From: Aplectana chamaeleonis
Taxonomy: Eukaryota; Nematoda; Chromadorea; Rhabditida; Cosmocercidae
Assembly (NCBI GenBank): GCA_029168955.1
Contig: JAPDOI010001224.1
Span: 143,034-207,033, forward strand
Length of the DNA: 64,000 bases
Direction: 5' to 3'
In this document: positions 9,937-19,276 of the stretch, one piece after another
Position numbering within the stretch: position 1 is the stretch's first letter
Layout: the number at the start of each line of letters is the position of its first letter
The notes under the pieces: model-generated
Seen by the model: the letters and a program-made list of their open reading frames with translations, nothing else
What the model was told of the DNA's origin: nothing
The model's database searches: none
Position numbers and translations under genes: made by a program

Positions 9937-10793
9937 CTGCAAAGGGCATATTTGGACTCTACGTCCGAAGATGGTTCTAGATAAGTACATTTCATTTGGA
10001 ATGGTTAGTATGACTTATTGTAGTTCCCTTGTAAGCAGTAGAGTGCTGTTCCCATAAGGACGTCATTATTAAAATAATGTAACGTCGGCATAGATCCTAA
10101 TAAGACTTTGCGTTCACTATTGAAGGTTGGTGCAAACTCGGTGCAATATGCTATTACGTAGGTGCACTGAGTTTGCGCCAACCTCCAGAGAGGAACGAAA
10201 AGTCTCATTAGGATCCACGCCAGTGTTAGTTTTTCTCTAGAAAATTTGATTGAGAGGGTCCAACTTCTCTATACCGGTTAGATTAGAACGGAAATGAAGA
10301 AAATCGAGCCTCATTATCAAGTTTCAAAAGGAGGCTTACCGCCGTTCAAGGAGTGACGTCATAAGGCGGCTGATGCTTCACTAGGATGGTAATATCAGGT
10401 CTACGGGATGTTGATAGGATGCGAATGCGAAATCGGGATGGAGACCCTCCTCCGATGGGATGTCTACAGCAAAAGCGATAGGTTGTCTACGGCACCAAGG
10501 AGGGGGGCGACGGGCAGTTCTCGAGGGGCGATCCCTGCCCTTTTTGGATGTCTACAGGGAGCATTGCGTGAGGTGACATCTCATTCGTGTCCTGTGGACA
10601 ACGGCGAACGTCTGAGGTAGTGATAACACAAGCATCTGAGAACACAACCATTTCAAACCGGGCAAAACTCTATCGGGGTGAAACAACGGCAGTAGGCACA
10701 ACGCCTTTAAGGTGCTGCACCTACAATAGTCAACCGCCGAACTAGGCTGATCACTTGTAGAAAAAGAATGCAAGAATATCTCTTAAAATGAAC
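9937..10793. other. Intergenic with small repeats
   Basis: Apart from the foldback element at 10,087-10,221 and a stretch near 10,404-10,620 that resembles 4,866-5,060 in inverted orientation, I see no gene. It lies downstream of the minus-strand gene ending at 10,794. Confidence 0.35.
10087..10221. repeat. Foldback element / hairpin
   Basis: Two arms of about 59 bp are inverted copies at roughly 80% identity. Landmarks are GGCATAGATCCTAATAAGAC on the left, matching GGATCC and GTCTCATTA on the right, and GTTGGTGCAAACTCGGTGCA against TGCACTGAGTTTGCGCCAAC. A 13-base loop is AT-rich. It is probably a small non-autonomous element; a transcribed hairpin RNA cannot be excluded. Confidence 0.6.
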
Positions 10794-11821
10794 CTACTTG
10801 AGAAAACGGCACGATGAATTTGCGCAGAAACTTGTGTTCTGCAGCTCCTCACAGCATGCGCTACAAAAACTGTAAGCGCGCATCTCGGACTCCTCCAGGA
10901 CATTTTTGTGCAAGTTGCGAACACTACCATTATACTGAAAAGGAGGAGGTAGATTTTAGCGAGTCTGCACTTCTCGAACTACTCACCGTTATCGGAGGAG
11001 CAACGCCATAGAGCACGGTCATGAGGTTCTCCATTCTCTGAATTTCCTCGTTCGATAATCCGAAAACTTGAACGAATAGGAAGTAGTACAGCACACGTGA
11101 GTCGAAAGCTGAATGGATGACAGTGAGAATTATTAAAATGACAAAAACGTATTCAAAGGTAAGTAAAAGTCATTCCAGCCGTTCCCATCGTATTTTGTGA
11201 AGCCTGATGAACAATATTCAGATAATTCGTTATAATATTTTGTTTTTGCAAAAAAAATTCTAATTTTTTTCTTTCTAGTTTCTAATTTTTTCTGACCACG
11301 ATTTCTGTAGTCGCGTCTAGGATTTGTTAATACACTGGACATGAGGAAGCTTGCGAACTCGTCCTTGTGGCGGAGAAACCGACTTTTGAAAAACGTGTCC
11401 CACCGGTGATACACGTGGTCGTGAATGGGTTAACCGTAAAACCTACATGCAAAAGCATTCGGTACTCCTGGGAGATCCCATTCCTGGTTGTCTTCGCGTT
11501 CGTTCCCAAGGGAATCCTCAGCAGTGGGAGAATAAACCGGCGTTGCTGCTTCACCTGAAAGAACACCCTAATCCTGTAGGAAGGAGCTGAATGAGTTGAA
11601 AAAGATCTCACCATGCGCATTTGATGCCCGAATTTTTAGCATGGCAACACGATCCCACTCTACTCGTCTTTTACGTGCTTCCTGCTCAACCGCGGCTAAA
11701 AATTTGGATGAGAAAATAGTCAAAATCCTGCATCTTTAATGATGAAACAACCTCCATAGGCTCGCGCTCCTAGCTTGGAAACCGACCCTAGCCTATTTTT
11801 CGAATCCAATGCAGAGCGCAT
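10794..11821 (-). CDS. Six-exon gene, 191 aa, unknown; Cys-rich C-terminus
   Basis: The minus-strand exons are 11821-11752 (start ATG, MRSALDSKNRLGSVSKLGAR...), 11695-11612 (AVEQEARKRRVEWDRVAMLK...), 11554-11443 (EAATPVYSPTAEDSLGNERE...), 11382-11336 (RFLRHKDEFASFLMS), 11108-10987 (FDSRVLYYFLFVQVFGLSNE...) and 10934-10794 (YNGSVRNLHKNVLEESEMRA..., TAG stop). All five junctions agree in phase, and acceptors are TTTTTAG, CTTTCAG, CATTCAG and TTTTCAG type. An in-frame TAA precedes the ATG, and a TTCCAG upstream could take a spliced leader. Residues 1-60 are basic and probably helical. The tail has Cys at 169, 172, 173, 182 and 187 (C-x2-CC-x8-C-x4-C), which could bind zinc. The donor of exon 4 (GTGTAT) is weak; GTGGTC 45 bp later is an alternative in the same phase. 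I do not recognise the family. Confidence 0.8.
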
Positions 11822-12375
11822 AATCAACCGCAATTAAAAAAACCTGGAATACAGATGATATGTGGTGGAAGAGAAAAGGGGAGAAGATGAAGTGATTGAC
11901 AGAGGCCCAGAATACGATACGAGATGTATTGAAGAAATAAACTTGTTTTCAAATTAATATGAGTTCCTAAGTTTATTTCGCAAGTCCAAGAAAATCAGAG
12001 CACTTCACATTTGATTTTTTCGGAAATGCATTTCAATATGATACGGATTGATCTGACCGCTCCGGATCGTTTGCTCTCATGCAAATCCGAGAAAAAAAGT
12101 CGATTCACCAACTAAAAGGTACAGCAAAAACGATCGAATTTACGGTCAGGGTAAGGCACGACTAGCGAGAAAATTTTCGCCTAAAACCAAAAAAAACATG
12201 ACACGTAACAAAAGTTGGCTGCCTATTCCCGGCTTCGCGACGCGACGCGAGATAAAACAGAAAGAACCAGCAAGAAACAAAAACGAACAGACGAACAAAA
12301 AAGGAAAGGCAAGGTTTGAAAAAAAAACTCTAGAAATTGGCGTCGAGTAGTTTGCTTGCCTGCCACACTCGCACC
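11822..12375. other. Region 5' of the six-exon gene
   Basis: AT-rich, without a convincing exon. It presumably contains the promoter of the gene at 10,794-11,821. No TATA motif or initiator is clear. The next element begins at 12,376 with its target duplication. Confidence 0.3.
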
Positions 12376-12384
12376 TCTCTATTT

Positions 12385-12774
12385 ACTCGCAGCTAACCGT
12401 CACGGCGGCTGCGGGGTGCAACTCGTCCAAGTGCGCAGGGTGTTTCTGGATTTTGAGGGGAGGCGACTGAAAGTTTCGAAGAAGCTAAGCTCATGTGCGT
12501 GTGTGAGCCCTCACTATTTCAAAAGAAGAGCGATTCACGATTTTGTTTGCTTCTCGAGGCTTGAAATCGTAGGCGGAGGACGAGTTGTTCGTCACGCCTT
12601 TAGAACGCAACTCCACCTAATTTTTTAGGAAGGGACCCAACTGGATCGTCTGCTTTTAGAATGATTAGTCTGAAATCAATACACATTCACACATTTAGAC
12701 GGATTTCGGCGTACATAAATGAGGAAAATATGAGTTACGCCACCCCGCAGCCGCCGTGACGGTTAGCTTCGAGT
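12385..12774. mobile_element. 390-bp Mutator-like MITE, 9-bp target duplication
   Basis: The ends (12,385-12,418 and 12,741-12,774) are 34-bp inverted repeats with one mismatch, reading ACTCGCAGCTAACCGTCACG inward. The flanks are an exact 9-bp direct repeat TCTCTATTT at 12,376-12,384 and 12,775-12,783. A 9-bp duplication with long inverted ends is typical of Mutator-like elements. No transposase is present; the 90-codon open frame that crosses the left end is not a gene. Confidence 0.82.
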
Positions 12775-12783
12775 TCTCTATTT

Positions 12784-13386
12784 CACGGCATAACCAAACA
12801 GCGAGCCGCGCATCATTTGCTGGTCATCTGCTGTTCATTTGCGGCCGTGTTTGTGGCTCGCGGCTTGCCAAAGCAGCCGACTTGGGCCGCGCCTGCAGTT
12901 CTCTATATGTCTGAGTAGATGAAAGTGCAGCAGAATACGTTGGACGGTCCGGAAAACTAAATAAAGACGTCGAATCGGGCCAAGTCGAGAGAAAACAGCA
13001 CATTCGTGCGCGAGCGGCATCGATTAAAGGGCGAGCAGCAGCTACTGTAATGGCGTTGGGTTCCGATAGAAATGGACGAGTTTACACGCCCCGCCCCTGC
13101 CACGCCCATGGCAACTCGGCCCGAGGATTGGAAATATAGTGGTGAGTGGCCAAATTCAGTGCGGGTGGGTAATTTGAGGCGCTGGACCCGACAATGACAC
13201 CTATTTTCATTATTTCGATTGTTGCGGTGTATTACTATAACAACTAAAATTACATTCAAAAAAACTAATTTTCAAATTCATCAATTAGCCGTTTTTAAAA
13301 CATCTGTTCAGCACTCGGATGCTTACTTATTGATATGGACAGCATGAGCCGGTTTTTTTTTTCAATAGAAGTCTGTTTCCACCTGC
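12784..13386. other. Intergenic, GC-rich then AT-rich
   Basis: 12,800-12,900 is GC-rich with coding-like frames on both strands, for example ...GRVCGSRLAKAADLGRAC on plus. I could not find splice sites that would support an exon. The remainder has no feature. Confidence 0.3.
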
Positions 13387-13896
13387 ATGACGGCTTTTCA
13401 GGTCCTGTTAGGCTCAGATGCCTTATGGGTTGGAGGGAAGAGGGTGGTAGGTGAGCCTCCCCCCACCAACGCTGAACACTTAGCGCTCATTGTGCACAAA
13501 TTGGATAAGTTGGAGGAGCGCCTTGACCGTCTGGAGTGACTAACGAGGAAGGTTCAGGAGGGCCCTGCTGGCTTCTCCTGAATGTCGACCGTCGCGCCGG
13601 CCTGCGCGGTAAGCTTCTAATACATCACCAATTCTGTTATAATTGCTTACTTTTCCGTTCTAATTCGGTCGCCTCCGCCACCGCTTCCAGTTTAAGCCGC
13701 CCCGCATCCGACGCAGCGATGAGCTCCGCGAGGAGATTCCTCTCTGCGTTCAGGCGGACGCTAGCCGCGTTCCCCCCGTGAGTTTTTCCTCACCTTCCAT
13801 TTGCCTTTGAACTTTACTACTCATTGAAAAAATCCTTTTCAGCTGAGAGAGTGCGTCCTGGCGATCGGTGCGGACGAGAACGGCACGAGGGTGTAA
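13387..13896 (+). pseudogene. Spliced coiled-coil gene interrupted by two in-frame TGA codons
   Basis: An ATG at 13,387 opens MTAFQVLLGSDALWVGGK and continues to HKLDKLEERLDRLE, a short coiled coil, before TGA at 13,537. The same frame goes on LTRKVQEGPAGFS, then a second TGA (13,579-13,581), then MSTVAPACA to a GTAAGC donor after 13,608. Exon 13,691-13,777 (FKPPRIRRSDELREEIPLCV...) and exon 13,843-13,896 (LRECVLAIGADENGTRV, TAA) follow in phase 0, with CTTCCAG and CCTTTTCAG acceptors and a GTGAGT donor. AATAAA lies at 13,950. Both TGA codons could have arisen from CGA by one transition. Alternatives are a downstream 55-codon gene starting at 13,582, or two overlapping transcripts. Family not recognised. 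Confidence 0.55.
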
Positions 13897-14116
13897 AATG
13901 TTTATTATTTATATTTTATATTCATCAATGTATTTTTTGTGTTGTTTAAAATAAAGACTTGAATTATGCACTTTTCTTTTGTTCCAAGTTGCCTTACTTT
14001 CCGATTCCAATGATGCATCACTAAAGGCAGGGTTCGTGATGAGAACGACGTTTGAGCTCTCTTTATGATAATGTAGTTTTGGTCATCTTTCTTACTTGAT
14101 ACTTGATTGCCCGTTG

Positions 14117-14326
14117 TCAGCCGGCGATCGTCTCAGCGGCGGGCACACGTCTCTGATTGTTTCGAGGCACACGTTCGTTTTGGTTGCTTTGTGGAGCTGC
14201 CATCTTCCATCTCGTTCGATTTTGCGCGATCTGTAACCCGTTCGTGTTAGGTGTGTTCAGATGTTTGAAGGCATCGCTCCATCTTGTTGGGGGACGACCA
14301 AGTGTTCGCTTGATGTCCCGCGGGTT
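14117..14326 (-). pseudogene. RTE-like LINE, C-terminal reverse-transcriptase ORF fragment
   Basis: A minus-strand frame reads NPRDIKRTLGRPPTRWSDAF, later LQIAQNRTRWKMAAPQ, then TGA at 14,117-14,119. The GRPPxRWxD motif followed by an R-x-RW segment is characteristic of the C-terminal end of RTE-clade endonuclease-reverse transcriptase proteins (established knowledge). Only the last 70 codons are here. The polymerase and endonuclease domains are missing, so it is a dead 5'-truncated copy. Confidence 0.7.
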
Positions 14327-14433
14327 TTGGTTATCACAAAAGTAAAAATAAGTGAAGAAACCCGGAAATTTGCGAGAAACCCGCTTGAAAATAAGGTATA
14401 AGAGCTAACTACCGGTGTGGATCGGCCCCTTAA

Positions 14434-14980
14434 AGGCAGTGGTCGCGATCAAATATGCTTGTCGTCTTTTTCTCTCTAAACCCTTTTCTGGGTCTCGAGT
14501 AGTAGTACATATATAAAAAATCGCGAAAAAACCACAGTTTTGGGTCAAATTTGAAGCCTGAACTTTCTTGTCTTTTGATGGTGGACGAGCCCACTCCACA
14601 TCATCGGAATCGATGAACTCTTATATCAAGAACATCAGCTGGCTTGAAATTGAATGTCGATCAATGAACCTTCGGATTTATGTACACATCTATTCAAAGA
14701 CATTGACTGGAGTGCTTTCTTTCATTGCTCAACTGTTTTTACTGGGCTAATTTGCATTTATTTCCTCCTCTGAATGTCGATGATTTTTGACTGCTCGGCA
14801 TGAGACTGCGATCTTTTTCGTCATCGCTGTGCACGTGTGCACGAACTGGCTTCCTTGGGCCCTAAAAATTCTAATTCTAGCCCGTTTTTAACCGCGCTAC
14901 CTTCCTAGTTTTTCAGCTGTTTCGGATCTAAACTGATTTTTGTAGTTTTTTGATAGCGTTTCTCATCGTGACCACTGCCT
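14434..14980. mobile_element. 547-bp piggyBac-like MITE flanked by TTAA
   Basis: The ends read AGGCAGTGGTC inward from both sides (14,434 and 14,980) and continue with partial identity (CGAT, then A-rich). TTAA lies exactly outside both ends (14,430-14,433 and 14,981-14,984), the target duplication of piggyBac transposases. The interior has no transposase; the short open frames at 14,405-14,599 and 14,568-14,750 are not genes. Confidence 0.72.
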
Positions 14981-15228
14981 TTAATTAACGAGATTTTCCT
15001 TATGCTTGTTAATCTGCCTTTTATTTTGCTGTTAAGTAGTCAGTAGTCTGCAGAAATGCTAAGAAACTACCTTAGAAGCAAATTAAAAGTTGACAAAACA
15101 GGCATTCACGGAGATCTCGATAAATAGGGGCGAGAGGACACCAATCAATAACTTGTTTTTGAGCGTTTTTTCAGATCTACGTTTCCATGAGGATAGCACA
15201 ACAACCGATTTTATCGAGAACCCTGCCT

Positions 15229-15735
15229 TTAATTTAGACAACATATGTAGGACAATGTTTTTTCATGGCAACATAGTAGGATAATGGCAGTCAAATTTCT
15301 CAATACACAATTTGTTTTTATTGTTGAAAAGTCCATCGGACCTCCTATTTCTTCGCCAATGCAAGTATAACACGACCAGTACCTGAACACACATTCTTGA
15401 CACCATAAATAATAGAAAAACGCTTTTTATGAGTAGGGTGGGGGCCGCAAAATTTTCCAACTTAAGTGGGGGGGGGAGCCGCACCTCCGAAGGGCCGATA
15501 ACCAGGGCACGCCTAACCCTGGGACGAACTCGTAGCCCAAATCCAATTATGGCTGGAAAATTCCGTTGCCGAGCTCACCAATTCCTTAATTGGGTTTGAA
15601 CATTTTGAAAAATGATTGCAAAAACTATTTCCTTAGAAAACAAAGCGATTTCAGGGTACTTCGAGCTACAAGTCATATAATAAGGCAGCAATTCGATCTT
15701 TGATAATTATAGTTGTGCTTTTTGACTAAACTGAC
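15229..15735. other. Intergenic, no gene supported
   Basis: A direct duplication of about 20 bp (ACAACATATGTAGGACAATG against GCAACATAGTAGGATAATGG) lies at 15,239-15,292. A C/G homopolymer tract is near 15,460. No exon was accepted. Confidence 0.35.
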
Positions 15736-15880
15736 CGAATGAATGAATAAATGAATATATTCGACCTCAAAATTTTCGAATAAACGAAGGAATGAATATA
15801 TTCGGCTTCAAAATTTTCGAATGAATGAATATATTCGATTTCAAAATAATCGAATGAACGAATGAATGAATGTTCTCGAT
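15736..15880. repeat. Degenerate AT-rich minisatellite
   Basis: GAATATATTCG recurs at about 15,753, 15,794 and 15,827, embedded in GAATGAATGAAT and TTCAAAATTTTCGAAT sequence. The spacing is irregular (41 and 33 bp). Confidence 0.6.
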
Positions 15881-16180
15881 TCTCTATTTCAAATGGATGA
15901 ATATTGATAATCGAATAATTTCGAATAAATAAATTAATTTAAATATGGGCCTACCGAATTCAGAGTTTTGCGACACTATGAAGAGGCAGCTTTTAAACAT
16001 GGCGTCGAAAGCTTTTGAACTGCTCAACATTTTCAATATTCCGCTCAGGCAGGGTTCATGAGTGGCGGCACGCAAAATCGATACGTATCGTTTCTACACT
16101 AGCAGCTATCTGATGCCACCCACAGCGGCTCTAATGTGCTATTCAACAACGTCAGCGCGTCACGAGCGGGCGTTTCGTTA
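15881..16180. other. No gene seen
   Basis: AT-rich, then mixed sequence. A solitary AGGCAGGGTTCATGAGTGG near 16,048 resembles the ends of the TTAA-type elements at 14.0-15.2 kb and may be an element fragment. Confidence 0.35.
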
Positions 16181-16225
16181 GGGGGCGAATAGAGTCCTTT
16201 CAGCGGCGGGACTCTATTCGGCCCC
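16181..16225. repeat. Hairpin
   Basis: A 17-bp stem with one mismatch, GCGAATAGAGTCC on the left and GGACTCTATTCGGC on the right, around an 11-base loop. It stands directly before a copy of the TCGTTTATACTTCCGCCGCG repeat. Confidence 0.55.
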
Positions 16226-16227
16226 GT

Positions 16228-16262
16228 AGAGGTCGTTTATACTTCCGCCGCGGCGCGGCGAG
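16228..16262. repeat. Copy of TCGTTTATACTTCCGCCGCG family
   Basis: Identical over about 30 bases to 16,839-16,870, including the following CGCGTCGAG or CGCGGCGAG. Both are probably ends of a small palindromic element family. Confidence 0.55.
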
Positions 16263-16404
16263 ATGCAATACAGACATATCGATCAAGCGGCGCCGCCTGG
16301 CGGTGCCGCGAGGCGTTTAGAGTTTTTCTGCTCGAAATCTCCCAACGGTGCCTCACGCGGCCGCCGCCTAGGTGCTGCCGCGCCGCCCGAGGAAAGCAGG
16401 CGGC

Positions 16405-16560
16405 GTTGCGGCCGCGTGCGATCCGCATTGACATGGTATGCTTCTTTTGCTGTTATTTCATACACATTCTCAAATTTGTTCTTCTTATGATCTCTAAAAT
16501 TCCTTCCAAGGTCCTGGGCGTTGTTTAGAGTAGGTTGGGTTGTGAAAAATTAATTTTTTT
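16405..16560. repeat. Dispersed repeat, copy without insertion
   Basis: Related in the same orientation to 18,804-18,896 plus 19,104-19,165. Shared landmarks are GCGGCCGCGTGCGATCCGCA, TTGCTGTTATTTCATA, CATTCTCAA, then CTGGGCGT and GTAGGYTGGGTTGTGAAA. This copy lacks the 189-bp element present at 18,906-19,094 and so serves as a paralogous empty site. Confidence 0.7.
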
Positions 16561-16775
16561 AGCGTTTGAAATCATTTTTCTAAAGAGAAATCGTTTTCGA
16601 AGACTTTAACCGTTTTCGGGTGCTGTGTTATGGTACGAAAAATTATAGATGTTTGTTTTGCACAAAAATCACTCATTGCAATCGGCATTGTGTTATGTCC
16701 GAGCTAGTCCAGGCTGTGTTTAACGTCATTCTGCGACGTCGCCGCGTAAATTCGACGCAGCCCGATTATACATCC

Positions 16776-16859
16776 GGCGGAAGTATAAACGACCCCTTAG
16801 GGTCGTTTATACCGATTATACAGTATAAACGACCCTAAGGGGTCGTTTATACTTCCGCC
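16776..16859. repeat. Nested palindrome
   Basis: Two 37-bp arms (16,776-16,812 and 16,823-16,859) are exact inverse copies around a 10-base spacer. Each arm itself folds on GTATAAACGACC / GGTCGTTTATAC, so the site can form one large or two small hairpins. TCGACGC (16,752) and GCGTCGA (16,865) extend the symmetry. Confidence 0.85.
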
Positions 16860-18440
16860 GCGGCGCGTCGAGATCAGGGATGAGCGAAAATGTTTTTCGA
16901 AACTTCGGAAATCGGAATGACCATTTGAATTTCGAAAATCGGAACGCCAAAAACCATCGGAAAATCGGGTAATCGGAAATACGTTCACCTGTATAGATTA
17001 CAGCCACCCATGGGGGCTGTATGTACCTACCCTAATTCTAATCTTTTAAGCCTTCAAAACTGTTCTTAATCTCTAGCTGGGAGAAGATCTCCCAATAAAA
17101 AGACCTAATGACGGCTTAATCTTCTATCTGATTTTTCACGCAATTCGGATACACGATAAAAACCGAGAAACCACACTAATGCTGCTCAAAATTCGCTTCA
17201 GTTGAGTATTCAGTAGTTGAGTATATTTTCAGGTAGAACACTATAGATATAACACTATAGATATCATGACTTCGAGACAACACTCACTAATTGACTGTAG
17301 CCCAATAAGAGATCATTTCATGCACTGTAACTTGAATAAAAAGTGTAACCCTTCTATAACAAGAGCTATGTACCCCCTATAAAACGTCGTAATTCACATC
17401 ATTTGAGGCGCGAGCTGCGCGCGCTACGCCTCGGCCTCCGTCTGCCCTACGCTCTGTCACTGACTCTAACCTCCGCTCCACACCAGCACGCGTAGGAACC
17501 AAGTGAATTTCGCCATTTTATAGCCTGTATATAGACCATTAGAATCAGAAGAAGTAGACCAAAGTGCATATGGGCGAAGATGCTATAGTAGGTAATGGCC
17601 ACTTGCTAAACATGGTCTAGCGGATGGGCGAGGCGCGCTCATTGCGGCGAACAGTGCGGAGTTCGCGAAACCACCGGCAAACAGTTTCGATCGCGCGTCT
17701 ACCATCGCATCCCCGTCCATTTTTTACACCACATTCTGAGAAGAGATCATAGGTTCACTCTGTTCCGACTGTCTCCACCTAAACATAAACACGGCAGGCC
17801 CTTATTAGAATCAATGAAAGCATGGAAAGATCCAAACCTCCCTGAAAATGAGCCGCGCGAGAGAAGCGACGCGGGTACCTCGCATAGTGTTTTCGTCGCC
17901 GCGACAGCAGCGGTTCCCGCAGCGACGCCGCCAGCGGGCGGCGGCTAGAAATGGTCTGGCGAGGAGTGCCGCCATCGATCCGTTCAATGATTTTTTTCAC
18001 TGCTTAGTCATCCATGCATTTTTTCTATTTTCACTCCCATTTGAGGTATTGATTGCACCCTTCCGTAAACGCTTGAGCACTTTTTTCATTAATTGGTGGT
18101 TTTTTGTGTGATCTATTCCGATTCACTCTAATTGATTTGATCACAGTTTCTTTTTTTAAGGTAATACCGATTCTCACAAAAATTTCAAGAAATCCTCATT
18201 AACGTAGCCACAAGATTTTATGTTTTCCGCTTCTGAGAGCAGTTCCTCCAATTTTTTTCTCGAATTGAATTACTACCATGACACATGAAAGCAAGCAAGG
18301 GAAGTGATGACGAAATTTCGAAATCGAAAAAATTCAAACTTTGGCGTGGAATGAATGAGGTTGTACGTAATGTATGAAAACGAAGAACAACGGAGGCAAC
18401 GCTGCCACTCTGCGAGGCATCGAAGTGCACTGCCGCGTTA
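16860..18440. other. Long stretch without supported gene
   Basis: It contains a duplicated AACACTATAGATAT near 17,237-17,264, a hairpin GGGAGAAGATCTCCC near 17,079, and GC-rich patches at 17,405-17,480, 17,625-17,720 and 17,850-17,965 with open frames on both strands that lack splice support. I accept no exon here. Confidence 0.35.
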
Positions 18441-18736
18441 GGGGTATGGTATACTTTGTCGCTGTAATGAGCGACAGGCATGCAATCTAACACAAATAGC
18501 GGCGGGACCCGCATCGGAGCAACGGCAACGGTCGTCGTAGGAACAGATGTCGCGTGTGGGTCGCAGCGACGTGTCGCGGAGGGCTGACATACTGCAAATG
18601 TGACATAGCCTGTCGCTACCATTGTCGCTGTCGCTGTGCAGTGCACTGCGACAGCGACAGATTTAAAGGACGGGAGGCGGTCGCTGTCGCTGTGCAGAGC
18701 GACGCGACCGTTTGTCGCAAAGGTATACCATACCCC
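18441..18736. mobile_element. 296-bp PIF/Harbinger-like MITE, TTA target duplication
   Basis: The ends read GGGGTATGGTATAC inward from both sides (18,441 and 18,736). The flanks are TTA at 18,438-18,440 and 18,737-18,739, the 3-bp duplication typical of PIF/Harbinger and Tourist-like elements. The interior is rich in GTCGCT and contains a palindrome near 18,623-18,660. The open frames of 142 and 178 codons overlapping it are not genes. Confidence 0.7.
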
Positions 18737-18803
18737 TTATGTTTTGACCACGCCACAATCCTCTCGCTCGGCGGCGTGCCGCCGGGCTGCGCAACTCTGC
18801 ATA

Positions 18804-19165
18804 GCGGCGCGGCGGCCGCGTGCGATCCGCATCAACATCATTTCCTTTTTTTTCTTGCTGTTATTTCATATACATTCTCAATTTTTTTTCCTTCTTGTTC
18901 AAAAGGGTGCTATGTGGGAAGGGGGGGCACTATGGCGCGGTGGACTTGGCCACGCCCATTTTACTGTGCCGCACTAAATTTGAGCACCTACCCGCGGTTT
19001 CCCTCCCCCCCCAAAATCAGGAGTCATTGCGGCACGGAAAAATGGGCGTGGCCAAGTGCGATACAACAGTGGCCCCCCGTTCCCACATAGCACCGTTCAA
19101 AAGTTCTTCCGAGGAACTGGGCGTCGTTCAAAGTAGGCTGGGTTGTGAAAGTTTCATTTTTTTCA
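18804..19165. repeat. Dispersed repeat, copy interrupted by a MITE
   Basis: Same family as 16,405-16,560. The copy is split at 18,906-19,094 by a Mutator-like element and resumes at about 19,104 with TTCTTCCGAGGAACTGGGCG. Confidence 0.7.
18906..19094. mobile_element. 189-bp foldback Mutator-like MITE, 9-bp target duplication
   Basis: The ends read GGTGCTATGTGGGAA inward from both sides. The arms extend with small mismatches to about 70 bp, including CTTGGCCACGCCCATTTT and its inverse, leaving a short centre. The flanks are an exact 9-bp direct repeat GTTCAAAAG (18,897-18,905 and 19,095-19,103). The related copy at 16.4-16.6 kb lacks the insertion. No coding capacity. Confidence 0.88.
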
Positions 19166-19172
19166 ATTCCTC

Positions 19173-19276
19173 TCAGGAAGTCTGGAATTCGCAAGGCTCT
19201 TCATCTGCGTCATTCTTAACCTCAGAATCAGGAGTTTCAGCCGAATATGAGTCTTCTGGCCTCTTTCTTTTCTTCT
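19173..19276 (-). CDS. Candidate terminal exon, charged tail; in-frame stop upstream
   Basis: The minus-strand frame reads KKRKRPEDSYSAETPDSEVK, then an acidic stretch, and stops at TGA 19,173-19,175. Codon use is strongly RNY. KKRKRP looks like a nuclear localisation signal (inference). Just upstream the same frame reads TKAVKEADAE, then VGNV and a TAG. The 15 bases between (19,277-19,291) start with GT and end with AG but are too short for a normal intron. A plus-strand gene lies very close (19,367 onward), so the upstream exons of this one are unclear. It may be a pseudogene remnant. Family unknown. Confidence 0.4.

Larger units (their letters stand above)
14025..15228. mobile_element. Possible outer TTAA-type element, nested
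   Basis: Left end AGGCAGGGTTCGTGATGAGA at 14,025, preceded by CTAA. The right end, read inward from 15,228, is AGGCAGGGTTC followed by a diverged stretch, and is bordered by TTAA at 15,229-15,232. The inverted match is exact for only 11 bp. The left border would need one mutation from TTAA. It encloses the LINE fragment and the element at 14,434-14,980. Confidence 0.35.

Noticed and set aside
13537..13581. Selenocysteine recoding of the two TGA codons at 13,537 and 13,579
   Set aside because: No cysteine-like context or SECIS-type hairpin is apparent in the short 3' region, and both codons are explained by CGA-to-TGA change.
16262..16490. GC-rich overlapping frames on both strands
   Set aside because: They belong to a dispersed GC-rich repeat shared with 18.8 kb. 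No splice support.
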